A DNA stretch of 64,000 bases from CAJMSU01 sp964650315 (GTDB taxonomy: Bacteria; Bacillota_I; Bacilli_A; RF39; UBA660), in NCBI GenBank assembly GCA_964650315.1, contig CAZYQE010000002.1, positions 62,001 through 126,000 of the forward strand, written 5' to 3'. Shown here in pieces: positions 8,442-17,240 of the stretch. The first letter of the stretch is position 1; each line of letters starts with the position of its first letter. The notes under the pieces are model-generated. The model worked only from the letters and a program-made list of their open reading frames with translations. It searched no databases and was not told the DNA's origin. Both the position numbers and the translations under genes were made by a program.

Positions 8442-8927
8442 ATGAATAATAAGGGATTTTCTCTACCAGAACTTCTAGCTGTTGTAGCAATATTAGGAAT
8501 TATATCAGGTATAGCAGTAATTGCAGTAACAAAACATACTGCAGATAGTAAAAAACAAGCTTATGATACAATGAGAAAAAGCATTTGTGAATCAGCACAA
8601 AATATTATTTTAGATGCACCTGATAAGCAAGTTTTTATAAATGCTGGATTTAGCGAAGAAAAAGCTGAACAAATAGCAAATCTTTATGGTGAAATTCGTA
8701 ATCAAATAAATGATCACAGTAAAGCAGTTGAATTTAATAACATTGAAAGTTTAGTAAAAACAGGTTATTTAGATTCAACAGTATCTCCAGACAACAAAGG
8801 CGAAGATTGTAATGCATCTATGTTTAGAATTGGTTGGATAAATGGTAAAAATGATCAATTCATGTGCGATGTTAAATTAAAATGTGGAGATAAATGGATA
8901 GATAATGATTATATAATTAGTAATTAA
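8442..8927 (+). CDS. Type IV pilin-like / competence pseudopilin
   Basis: 161 residues. The short basic leader MNNK is followed by GFSLPELLAVVAILGI, the class III prepilin signal with Gly at the cleavage site and Glu at mature position 5, and then by the hydrophobic assembly helix. The C-terminal globular part has four Cys (CES, CNAS, CDVK, CGDK) that may form disulfides. It is probably exported and assembled into a short pseudopilus for DNA uptake, or a type IV pilus. It lies alone between uvrC and mutL, away from the ATPase at 11.6-13.2 kb. An AGGAGATGAT site precedes it. Confidence 0.85.
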   Translation: MNNKGFSLPELLAVVAILGIISGIAVIAVTKHTADSKKQAYDTMRKSICESAQNIILDAPDKQVFINAGFSEEKAEQIANLYGEIRNQINDHSKAVEFNNIESLVKTGYLDSTVSPDNKGEDCNASMFRIGWINGKNDQFMCDVKLKCGDKWIDNDYIISN

Positions 8928-8942
8928 AAAATAGGTGATATT

Positions 8943-10688
8943 ATGAGTAACATAAAAATAATGGATGAAAATTTAGCTAATAAGATAGCAGCAGGTGAAG
9001 TAGTAGAAAAAACTATGAATGTTGTTAAAGAATTAGTTGAAAATTCTATAGATGCAGAAAGTACTAAAATAACAATAAAATTAATTGATTCAGGAGTTAA
9101 AGAAATAGAAGTTAGTGATAATGGTATCGGAATGGATAGAGAAGATGCCAAACTAGCTTTTTCTCGTCATGCAACATCAAAATTAAAAAGTTTAGATGAA
9201 TTATTTAATATAGAATCACTTGGTTTTAGAGGAGAAGCTCTTCCATCTATCGCATCAGTATCAAGTATTGAATTAAAAACTTCTAATAGAGAAATTGGTA
9301 CTTATATTGAAATTGATGGTGGTAAAGATTTGAAAATAGAGAACTCTGATTTAATAGAAGGAACTACTATCAAAGTAAAAGATTTATTTTATAATACTCC
9401 AGTTAGATTAAAATATTTAAAGAATTTATATACTGAATTATCACATATAACAGATTATGTAAATAAAATGGCTTTATCATACCCAAATATTAAATTTAAA
9501 TTAATCAATAATGATAAAGTACTATTAGATACAGATGGATCTGGAGATTTATTAAAAGTTATTTATAATATCTATGGTGCAGATGTTACTAAGAAAATGA
9601 TAGAAATAAGTGGAGAAAATGATGATTACTATATTAGTGGTTATATAGGATATCCAGAAATAGCTAGAAGTAATAGAAATTCGATAACTACACTGGTTAA
9701 TGGTAGAGTTATAAAGAATAATAAATTAAATAAAACAATTATAGATTGTTACCACACTTATATACCAAAGAGTAAATTTCCTATTATAGTATTAAATATA
9801 GATGTAGATCCAACACTTATAGATATAAATATACATCCTACTAAGATGGATATTAAATTTTCTAAAATTGATACTTTACAAGAATTATTAGAAGATGTTA
9901 TATCTAAAAAACTAAAAGAATTAACTTTAATACCACATGCAAGTACTAGAGACAATAAAAGTATTAACGAAGTAAAAAATAGTATTAAAGAAGAACCTAA
10001 ATATGAAGAAACAATACCAAAAAGTAAAACTTATGAAGAAATAAAATTAGATTTTGAAGTAGAAGAAGTTAAAGAAGAATATGAATCTAAAGAAGAAGAA
10101 AAAAAGATTAATAGAATTAAAAAAATGATTCCTAGAGGAGTAGTATTCTTAACTTATATAATTGCAGAAAATGAAGATGGTATGTATATAATAGACCAAC
10201 ATGCTGCTGCTGAAAGAATTAATTATGAGAAAACTTTAAAGAAAATAAATGAAAATAAAACAGTTATAGATTTATTAGTACCAGTAAAGATAGAATTATC
10301 TAGTGATGAATATTTAATTATTAAAGATAAGTTTGATGTTTTAGATAATTATGGTTTTAAAACAGAAGAATTTGGTCTTAATACTATCATTATTAGAACT
10401 GTACCTGGTTGGGTAGAAGATATATTCCAAGAAGAAATTGTTAAAAAGATAGTAGATACTATACTTGTTAATGAAAAGTTTGATTTTGATCAATTTGTAT
10501 GGAGAATGGCTGCAACTCAAGCATGTAGAATGTCTATAAAAGCTAATGATTATATATCTGAAGAAGATCAAATATATCTATTAGAAAATTTAAGAAAATG
10601 TGATAATCCATTTACTTGTCCTCATGGTAGACCAACTATCATAACATATTCTAAATATGAATTAGAGAGTATGTTTGAAAGGTCATAG
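8943..10688 (+). CDS. mutL: DNA mismatch repair protein MutL
   Basis: 581 residues. MutL couples mismatch recognition by MutS to strand removal. The GHKL ATPase motifs are complete: LVENSIDA (motif I), DNGIGM (II), FRGEALPSIASVS (III). A variable Lys/Glu-rich linker spans about 335-390. The C-terminal dimerisation domain carries the metal-binding nuclease signature DQHAAAERI (about 418) and CPHGRPT (about 559), so this is the endonuclease-type MutL expected where MutH is absent. mutS lies 28 kb away rather than adjacent. miaA follows immediately. Confidence 0.97.
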   Translation: MSNIKIMDENLANKIAAGEVVEKTMNVVKELVENSIDAESTKITIKLIDSGVKEIEVSDNGIGMDREDAKLAFSRHATSKLKSLDELFNIESLGFRGEALPSIASVSSIELKTSNREIGTYIEIDGGKDLKIENSDLIEGTTIKVKDLFYNTPVRLKYLKNLYTELSHITDYVNKMALSYPNIKFKLINNDKVLLDTDGSGDLLKVIYNIYGADVTKKMIEISGENDDYYISGYIGYPEIARSNRNSITTLVNGRVIKNNKLNKTIIDCYHTYIPKSKFPIIVLNIDVDPTLIDINIHPTKMDIKFSKIDTLQELLEDVISKKLKELTLIPHASTRDNKSINEVKNSIKEEPKYEETIPKSKTYEEIKLDFEVEEVKEEYESKEEEKKINRIKKMIPRGVVFLTYIIAENEDGMYIIDQHAAAERINYEKTLKKINENKTVIDLLVPVKIELSSDEYLIIKDKFDVLDNYGFKTEEFGLNTIIIRTVPGWVEDIFQEEIVKKIVDTILVNEKFDFDQFVWRMAATQACRMSIKANDYISEEDQIYLLENLRKCDNPFTCPHGRPTIITYSKYELESMFERS

Positions 10689-10689
10689 T

Positions 10690-11556
10690 ATGGAAGATAT
10701 TATTGTAATAGTTGGGCCTACTGGAGTAGGTAAGACAAAATTAAGTGTAGAATTAGCTAAAAGACTTAATGCAGAGATAATAAATGGAGATTCAGTCGCA
10801 ATATATAAAAAATTAGATATAGGTAGTGCTAAACCAACAAAAGAAGAACAAGAGAATATAAAACATCACTTAATAGATATATGTGATGTAGAAGACAACT
10901 ACTCAGTATTTGACTATCAAAAGCAAGCTAGAAAAATAATAGAGGATTTAAACAAACAAAATAAAAGAATAATTATAGTAGGAGGAACCGGTCTATATAT
11001 AAAAGCACTTTTATATAATTATGAATTTATTGAAGGTACTACTAATAATGAATATAATGATTTAACAAATGAAGAATTATATAAAAAAGTATTAGAATAT
11101 GATAATAATTTAGATATTCATACAAATAATAGAAAAAGATTAGTAAGATTATTAAATAAATATGAAAATAATGAAGTAATAAGTAATAAAAAGAATGAAT
11201 TATTATATCCATGTAAAGTAATAGGTTTAACTACTGATAGAGATATATTATATGATAGAATCAATAAAAGAGTAGATATAATGATTAAAAATGGTCTATT
11301 AGATGAAATTAATAATTTAAAAGGTTATTATAAGAATTCTAGAATATTAAATAATGCTATTGGATATAAAGAATTTACTGAATACTTTGAAAACAATAAT
11401 TTAGAAGATACTATAAATAAAATAAAACTAGATTCTAGAAGATATGCAAAAAGACAATATACTTTCTTTAAAAATCAATTCAATACTAAATGGTTTGATG
11501 TAGATTTTAATGATTTTAATAATACAATAGAAGAAGTATATAATCATATAAAATAA
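10690..11556 (+). CDS. miaA: tRNA dimethylallyltransferase
   Basis: 288 residues. It adds an isopentenyl group to N6 of A37 in tRNAs reading UNN codons, using dimethylallyl diphosphate. The P-loop GPTGVGKT, the motif NGDSVAIYKKLDIGSAKPT, HHLIDI, and GGTGLYIKALLY are all present. A longer frame starts at a TTG at 10675, inside mutL. I prefer ATG 10690 because GAAAGG sits 7 bases ahead of it and the protein then begins with the normal strand before the P-loop. It directly follows mutL, a common bacterial arrangement. Confidence 0.96.
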   Translation: MEDIIVIVGPTGVGKTKLSVELAKRLNAEIINGDSVAIYKKLDIGSAKPTKEEQENIKHHLIDICDVEDNYSVFDYQKQARKIIEDLNKQNKRIIIVGGTGLYIKALLYNYEFIEGTTNNEYNDLTNEELYKKVLEYDNNLDIHTNNRKRLVRLLNKYENNEVISNKKNELLYPCKVIGLTTDRDILYDRINKRVDIMIKNGLLDEINNLKGYYKNSRILNNAIGYKEFTEYFENNNLEDTINKIKLDSRRYAKRQYTFFKNQFNTKWFDVDFNDFNNTIEEVYNHIK

Positions 11557-11557
11557 A

Positions 11558-11579
11558 AAAACACACTATTGTGTGTTTT
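11558..11579 (+). terminator. Bidirectional intrinsic terminator
   Basis: A 9-bp stem (11558-11566 with 11571-11579) has a TATT loop and flanking A and T runs. It ends miaA, and on the minus strand overlaps the last codons of the pilus ATPase gene. Confidence 0.9.
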
Positions 11580-13185
11580 CTTCTTGTTCTACTATTGGAA
11601 TTTGAATATTAGTTCCTTGTACTGGTTGAGCTGGTTGCTGTACCTGTTGCACCTTTTTATCATCTTCAACTTCTGTACCTAAAGCAGCAACTGCTGGTGG
11701 AGTAGAAGTTTGATTATTAGGATTAGGAGTTACTTGCACAGGTTGTACTGCTGGAGCAACAGACTTTACTTGATTAGCAGGAACTTGTACAGGCTGCACC
11801 TTAATATCATTATTAACAGGCTCACTTTGTGGTGGAACCACTTGTACTTGATTAGTAGGAGATGGTAAAGTTTTCTCTTCTTTTTTAACCTCAGTATTAG
11901 ATTCATTAGTAAAAGTAGGAACATTTAATGTTTCAGGTTCAGAATCATCACTACTAACACTACTTAATTCATTATCATTAGTAAATAATGAATCAACATC
12001 ATCAATTTCAATAATACGATATACTTCATCAAAAGAAGTAATACCATCTACAACTTTACCTAAAGCATCTTGAAGCATAGTAATTACTTTATCAGTATAA
12101 ACTAAATTCTTAAGTTGCTCTTTTTTTAATTCTTCTTCATTTAAAGCATTTCTAATATCATCATCAAATTCTAATACTTCTTGTATAGCAATACGTCCTT
12201 TATAACCATGATGACATTCATCACATCCATTTTCATTAACATCATGTACTTTCTCTACATCTTTATTTAAAAATTTCTTTAGTAATTTCTTTTCATAATC
12301 AGTAGTATCTCTTTCAATACAACATTTAGGACAAATTCTTTTAGCTAATCTTTGAGAAATAATACCAGTAAGCGCAGTAGATAATAAATATCTTTCAACC
12401 CCCATATCTAATAATCTTTCTACAGTAGCTAAAGCATTATTAGTATGCACAGTAGATAAAACTAAATGACCAGTAATAGATGATCTAACAGCTATTTTAG
12501 CTGTCTCAGGATCACGAATTTCCCCAATAAGTATTATATTAGGATCTTGTCTTAAAACAGATCTAAGAACTTTAGAAAAAGTCATACCAATCTCAGAATT
12601 AACTTGTACTTGATTAAGACCTTCAATACTCATTTCAATAGGATCTTCTACAGTAACAATATTAGTTTCCTCTTTATTAAGAGTTTGTAAAATAGAATAA
12701 ACTGTAGTAGATTTACCAGAACCAGTAGCACCAGTAATTAAGATTATCCCATTAGGTACTTGAATCATTCTTTTTAATTTTTCTAAATTTTTTGCATTAA
12801 AACCTAATTTATCTAAACCCTCTAAACTTCTAGAATAATCTAATATACGTAAAACTATTTTTTCTCCTTCATTAAGTGGTAAAGAAGAAACACGAATATC
12901 TAAATCTAAATCCCCAATCTTACCTTTGATTGCACCATCTTGAGGAAGTCTTGTCTCTGTAATGTTCATATTAGCTAATAATTTTAATCTAGTAGCTAAA
13001 TTCTTTTCGTAAGTTTTACTAATAAAAGTATAGTCTTGTAATTCACCATCTATTCTAAAGCGAACTATCATTCCATCTTCCCTAGGGTCAAAATGTATAT
13101 CTGAAGCATTTGCCTTAGCAGCAGCCACAATAATATAGTCAGCTATTTGAGTAATAGGTGTTTTATTAAAATCAAACTTAACCAT
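11566..13185 (-). CDS. PilB/GspE/ComGA-type secretion ATPase with a Pro/Gln-rich tail
   Basis: 539 residues. Hexameric ATPases of this family power assembly of type IV pili or competence pseudopili at the inner face of the membrane. Walker A GATGSGKST is near residue 150, the Asp and His boxes are intact (GEIRDPETA, GHLVLSTVHTNNA), and a zinc-binding tetracysteine-like element (CPKCC and CDECHHGYKGR) follows. The usual N-terminal T2SSE_N domain is missing, as in ComGA. After about residue 405 comes a low-complexity tail rich in Pro, Gln, Val and Thr, which is unusual for the family. The two pseudopilins at 13.3-14.5 kb are divergent from it. Confidence 0.9.
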   Translation of the reverse strand: MVKFDFNKTPITQIADYIIVAAAKANASDIHFDPREDGMIVRFRIDGELQDYTFISKTYEKNLATRLKLLANMNITETRLPQDGAIKGKIGDLDLDIRVSSLPLNEGEKIVLRILDYSRSLEGLDKLGFNAKNLEKLKRMIQVPNGIILITGATGSGKSTTVYSILQTLNKEETNIVTVEDPIEMSIEGLNQVQVNSEIGMTFSKVLRSVLRQDPNIILIGEIRDPETAKIAVRSSITGHLVLSTVHTNNALATVERLLDMGVERYLLSTALTGIISQRLAKRICPKCCIERDTTDYEKKLLKKFLNKDVEKVHDVNENGCDECHHGYKGRIAIQEVLEFDDDIRNALNEEELKKEQLKNLVYTDKVITMLQDALGKVVDGITSFDEVYRIIEIDDVDSLFTNDNELSSVSSDDSEPETLNVPTFTNESNTEVKKEEKTLPSPTNQVQVVPPQSEPVNNDIKVQPVQVPANQVKSVAPAVQPVQVTPNPNNQTSTPPAVAALGTEVEDDKKVQQVQQPAQPVQGTNIQIPIVEQEENTQ

Positions 13186-13283
13186 ACTATTTCAACCCCT
13201 TTTTGTTTACTTTCCTATGGTAATTTATCTTATTTTATTATATAATAAAAATACAAGAATAGCAAGAAAGTAGATGTGAAAAA

Positions 13284-13874
13284 ATGAAAAAGTTATTAAA
13301 AGGGAATAATAAAGGCTTTGTATTAGTAGAAACATTGATTGCAACTGTCTTTGTTGCAGCAATTTTCAGTATTATTTATATAAACTTTTTTCCATTAATG
13401 GGAGAGTATGAAAAACGTGAAAATTACGACGATGTAGATAGTAAATATGGAGCATTTTGGGTAAAGCGTTTTGTAGAAGATAGTGATAAGTTTGGTTTTG
13501 GTTCTCACCATGGTTTCTTAGTATTGGGACATTTATGTTTAGCAAAAAATGAATTTTGTACTACAATGTATAATGATAACAACAAATTAAATAGATGCAA
13601 TAATATATTAACCGGATTAAAAGTCAAACAGATAGTTTTAACACCATACAAATTAAGTCGAATAAAAGAAAAAATAAAAGAAAATGATGCAATGGTTTCC
13701 AATTTAACAAGCGAAATGAAAGAATATATAAAATATTTACCAGAATATGATAATTATCACTCATTATATGACAATGATTACAGAGTAATTGTAGAATTTG
13801 AACAAGCTGATAAAGATGGATTAGGAAACGAAGTAACATACAATACATTTTCAACTATGGAGGTAAACAAATGA
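13284..13874 (+). CDS. Prepilin-like protein (minor pseudopilin)
   Basis: 196 residues. The basic leader MKKLLKGNNK precedes GFVLVETLIATVFVAAIF, a class III prepilin signal with Glu5, and a hydrophobic helix. The globular part has three Cys and is otherwise unlike other pilins. It is head-to-tail with a second prepilin gene (ATGA overlap at 13871-13874) and divergent from the assembly ATPase, so all three probably act in one pilus or DNA-uptake machine. The Shine-Dalgarno site is weak (AGAAAGTAGATG). It ends in TGA. Confidence 0.8.
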   Translation: MKKLLKGNNKGFVLVETLIATVFVAAIFSIIYINFFPLMGEYEKRENYDDVDSKYGAFWVKRFVEDSDKFGFGSHHGFLVLGHLCLAKNEFCTTMYNDNNKLNRCNNILTGLKVKQIVLTPYKLSRIKEKIKENDAMVSNLTSEMKEYIKYLPEYDNYHSLYDNDYRVIVEFEQADKDGLGNEVTYNTFSTMEVNK

Positions 13875-14455
13875 GAAAGTTAAATAATAAAGGTATGACT
13901 ACTACAGAATTATTAATTACTTTTGTAATAGTAGCCTCTGTAGTGTTATCACTCTATGTTAGTATTGCAAATTTAAGATCAAAAGAAATTATAGCTTCAT
14001 ATAAACAAAGTATCACAACATATAAAGACTTACTTACTAGGGAAATACAAACTGATATCATTACCAAAAGATTAACTAATGCCACAATAGAAAATCCAAG
14101 TCAAGGTAATGTATTAGTATTAAAATTTTCAGATAATATTGAAAAAAAGTTAAGAATAGGTTACGCCGATCCTGCAAACATTGCATCCGCAAATGTATGT
14201 TCAAATCCAACAGGAACCCTAAATAGTTCTATAATATACGGAAATGAAGAACACCCATTACCAACTTTAGGTGCAACAGCCCTTAATACTAGTTTAGGGT
14301 GTGTAAATGTAAATAGTCTAAGAATCAAACAAGAAGGTACACCTTACTTTAAAATAGAAAATAATATTCTAATTATAAATATAAAACTATATCACCCAGA
14401 TCTTGGAAATAAATATTCAATAAATATAGTCGCTCCAATAAATTATGACAAATAA
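13871..14455 (+). CDS. Prepilin-like protein (minor pseudopilin)
   Basis: 194 residues. The leader MRKLNNK precedes GMTTTELLITFVIVASVVLSL, a prepilin-type N-terminus with Glu at position 5 or 6 of the mature form. The remainder is a beta-rich globular domain with two Cys that could form a disulfide. The start overlaps the stop of the preceding pseudopilin by four bases, so the two are translationally coupled. Its last 39 bases overlap, in antisense, the 3' end of ylbJ on the other strand. Confidence 0.8.
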   Translation: MRKLNNKGMTTTELLITFVIVASVVLSLYVSIANLRSKEIIASYKQSITTYKDLLTREIQTDIITKRLTNATIENPSQGNVLVLKFSDNIEKKLRIGYADPANIASANVCSNPTGTLNSSIIYGNEEHPLPTLGATALNTSLGCVNVNSLRIKQEGTPYFKIENNILIINIKLYHPDLGNKYSINIVAPINYDK

Positions 14456-15319
14456 TAAAATAACACTAATAATAAATTGTAATGTTCTACCAATAATAAA
14501 ATATTTATAACTAATAGAAGTATCAGAAATGATACTTTTTACTTGCATATTTACAGATATTCCTCCAAAAGAAATAAAAAATATAATTAATATAGCTTTT
14601 ATAATATCAACTCTTATTAAACTAGTTAAAAATATACCTTTAGTTAAGTCAAATACACCATTTAATAATATAAAATTGTAAGTAGAAAAACTAATATATT
14701 TAGTAATTATAGTAATAATTAAATAAAAAAATATAGAAGTACCATATATTAATAATATTACTTTAAAAGAACTGTATATCGCTTTATATAAACTATTAGA
14801 AAAAGTAATATTATTATACTTATAATTTATTTTTTCTTTATTTTTAGGTCTAAATATTAAACCAATTATAAAATTAGATAAAATTAAAACAATTAAAATA
14901 TATATTGAATACAAATTATTATTAAATAGAACAGAAACTGATCCTAAAACAAATATAGGGTTCGGAAAATGAGTAAACATTAATAAATAATTAGATAATT
15001 CTACTGATATAAGTCTTTTCTTATATAAATCAACAATATACTTACTACCACTAGGGAAACCACTTATTAAGCTAAGTATTAATACATAAAAAACAGAACC
15101 ATTAACATGAAATAATTTATTAATATAATATGGTAAATTATAATCTAATAATAAAGAAGATATTATAAAAAATATAAAACTTGCTGGAAACAACTTAGTA
15201 ATAAATAGTTCTGTATAACTAATAATACTATTAATAACTAAACTTGAATTAATTAAATATAAACATAATAGTGTAAATAAAAATAAAATATAAATATAAT
15301 TTAAACTCTTTTTTCTCAT
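14417..15319 (-). CDS. ylbJ: YlbJ-like sporulation integral membrane protein
   Basis: 300 residues with about eight membrane helices. In B. subtilis YlbJ is a sigma-E-dependent membrane protein needed for normal spore cortex formation. The conserved loop SGFPSGSKYIVDLY followed by a THFPNPIFVLGSV segment matches the family (compare SGYPSGA... and ...SPLFILGAV). The nominal frame starts at 15394, but GGAG 6 bases before ATG 15319 and the usual basic start MRKKS fix the start there. The neighbouring divergent gene is ylbL-like, the partner found beside ylbJ in Bacillus. Confidence 0.8.
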   Translation of the reverse strand: MRKKSLNYIYILFLFTLLCLYLINSSLVINSIISYTELFITKLFPASFIFFIISSLLLDYNLPYYINKLFHVNGSVFYVLILSLISGFPSGSKYIVDLYKKRLISVELSNYLLMFTHFPNPIFVLGSVSVLFNNNLYSIYILIVLILSNFIIGLIFRPKNKEKINYKYNNITFSNSLYKAIYSSFKVILLIYGTSIFFYLIITIITKYISFSTYNFILLNGVFDLTKGIFLTSLIRVDIIKAILIIFFISFGGISVNMQVKSIISDTSISYKYFIIGRTLQFIISVILLFVIIYWSDYIY

Positions 15320-15361
15320 AATTCTCCATTTCTTTGTTATAATTAATAATGAGGTATATAT

Positions 15362-16372
15362 ATGTTTAAAAAAGTTTATGATAATGTAAAACAATTTATT
15401 ATAGAAGAATACAAATATATAATATTATATTTAGTTTTATTTGTGATTTTTACTTGGCCAGTTAATTATAATATAGTTACCGGAGGAGGAATAAGTAATA
15501 TAGATAGTAGAATTAATATTACAAATAGTTATAAAAGTAAAGGTAGTTTTAATATTACTTATGTTAATGAATTAAAAGGCAATGTATTAAATTATTTATT
15601 AAGTTATATTATTCCTGATTGGGAAAGAGAAAATATGAATGATTATAAATATAATACTAATGAAGATTATTATGATATTTTATATAGAAATAAATTAGAA
15701 TTAGATTCTGCAAACGATAACGCAATTAAAGTTGCTTACACTCTAGCTAATAAAGAATATAAAGTAATATCTAAAAAAATATATGTAACAGGTACTTTTA
15801 AAGAATATAAAACTAAGTTAAAAGCCGGAGATGAAATATTAGAAATAGATAATAATAAATTTAACGATATAAAAGAATTAAAAAATTATATTAAAAATAG
15901 TAAGACTAAGTATTTAGATGTAAAAATATTAAGAAATAAAAAAGAGAAAAGATTAAAATGTAAAGTACATAAATATAAAAATGAAAAACTTATAGGTATC
16001 GCAATACAAGAAGTTAATAAGTATAAAACTAAACCTAAAGTAAAAATAAAGTTTAAAAATAGTGAAGCAGGTCCATCTGCTGGATTAATTACTACTTTAG
16101 AAATATACAATAATTTAACTAAAGAAGATATAACACACTCATTAAAAATAGCAGGTACTGGAACTATAGAAGAAGATGGCAATGTAGGTGAAATAGGTAG
16201 TATTAAATATAAACTACTAGGAGCAGAAAAAGCTAAAGCAGATATCTTTTTAGCGCCTTCAGGTAAGAATTATAAAACATGTATTAAATTAAAGAAAAAA
16301 AGAAAACTAAAAATTAAAATTATAGAAGTAAAAAATATTAAACAGGCTATTAGGAAATTAAAATCCCAATAG
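15362..16372 (+). CDS. ylbL: YlbL-like membrane-anchored PDZ and Lon-type serine protease
   Basis: 336 residues. One N-terminal transmembrane helix (about 15-35) is followed by a PDZ domain (about 130-205, LKAGDEILEIDNNKF), then a Lon-type proteolytic domain. The catalytic Ser lies in AGPSAGL near residue 236 and the Lys in GSIKYKLLGAEKAKADIF near 286, so the Ser-Lys dyad is intact. Relatives are YlbL of Bacillus and SepM of streptococci, which process secreted or membrane peptides outside the cell. It sits divergently beside ylbJ. A GAGG site and a TATAAT (15338-15343) precede it. Confidence 0.88.
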   Translation: MFKKVYDNVKQFIIEEYKYIILYLVLFVIFTWPVNYNIVTGGGISNIDSRINITNSYKSKGSFNITYVNELKGNVLNYLLSYIIPDWERENMNDYKYNTNEDYYDILYRNKLELDSANDNAIKVAYTLANKEYKVISKKIYVTGTFKEYKTKLKAGDEILEIDNNKFNDIKELKNYIKNSKTKYLDVKILRNKKEKRLKCKVHKYKNEKLIGIAIQEVNKYKTKPKVKIKFKNSEAGPSAGLITTLEIYNNLTKEDITHSLKIAGTGTIEEDGNVGEIGSIKYKLLGAEKAKADIFLAPSGKNYKTCIKLKKKRKLKIKIIEVKNIKQAIRKLKSQ

Positions 16373-16377
16373 CTTTT
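16346..16377 (+). terminator. Likely intrinsic terminator
   Basis: GCTATT (16346-16351) pairs with AATAGC (16368-16373), and a TTTT follows. The 3' arm includes the ylbL stop codon. The stem is short, so this is a moderate call. Confidence 0.5.
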
Positions 16378-16420
16378 AATATATTTATAAATAATGGTTA
16401 AAATAATACTAGGTGATACT

Positions 16421-17197
16421 ATGAGAATACTAATAACTGGATCTTCTTCCGGCATAGGATATAAATTAGGAAAAGAATTAATAAAAAGAGGTCATACAGT
16501 ATATTTAACTACTCATACAGATAAAGAATTAGTAACCTTAAAAGCTAAACTAATAGAAGAAAGACTAGATGCTTTAAGTTTTAAAATGGATATAACTACT
16601 AAAGATATAAACTTAGTAGATAAATTAAAAATAGATTGTCTAATTAATAATGCTAGTATAGGTATAGGTGGTTCTATTTTAGATATGAATATAAAATATT
16701 TAAAAGAAAACTATAATGTAAATATATTTTCTTCTTTTAAATTAATACAAAAAGTATATAAAAATATGTTAAAAGATAAAATAAATGGAAAAATATTTAT
16801 ACTATCTTCTTTATCATACTATATAAATTTACCGTTTTTAGGATGTTATACATCTTCAAAAGCATCTATTTCTACACTAACAAAAACCCTTCAAAAAGAA
16901 ATAAAGTACTTAGATAATAATATAAAAATATCATTAATAGAATTAGGTGCTTATAAAACAGGTTTTAATGATGTTATGATAGATAATAAAGATAAATATC
17001 AAAATAAAAATAAATTATTTAATTATAATAAAATAACTAAATTACAAAAAAAGTTCTTTAAAAAAATAGAATCTAGTAATTATAAACCATTAATAAATAA
17101 ACTAATTAGGAATATAGAAAGCAAAAATCCTAAAAAAATAATAAAAAAACCAAAAATATTAAGTATTTTTATAAAAATATATTTACTTTTTCACTAA
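16421..17197 (+). CDS. Classical short-chain dehydrogenase/reductase
   Basis: 258 residues. The cofactor motif TGSSSGIG is at 6-13, NNAS replaces the usual NNAG, Ser is in LSSLSYY, and the catalytic YTSSK (YxxxK) follows. It is a complete Rossmann oxidoreductase using NAD(P), and the substrate is not evident. The frame extends up to 16394, but GGTGAT 6 bases before ATG 16421 sets the start. The C-terminus is very Lys-rich and ends in a short hydrophobic stretch (SIFIKIYLLF) that may sit at the membrane. Confidence 0.82.
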   Translation: MRILITGSSSGIGYKLGKELIKRGHTVYLTTHTDKELVTLKAKLIEERLDALSFKMDITTKDINLVDKLKIDCLINNASIGIGGSILDMNIKYLKENYNVNIFSSFKLIQKVYKNMLKDKINGKIFILSSLSYYINLPFLGCYTSSKASISTLTKTLQKEIKYLDNNIKISLIELGAYKTGFNDVMIDNKDKYQNKNKLFNYNKITKLQKKFFKKIESSNYKPLINKLIRNIESKNPKKIIKKPKILSIFIKIYLLFH

Positions 17198-17240
17198 AAA
17201 GTTTTATTATAATGTGTCATAGACTTTCAGGAGGTCAATT

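Noticed and set aside
10675..10689. TTG start for miaA inside mutL
   Set aside because: It has no ribosome site; GAAAGG is correctly placed for the ATG at 10690.
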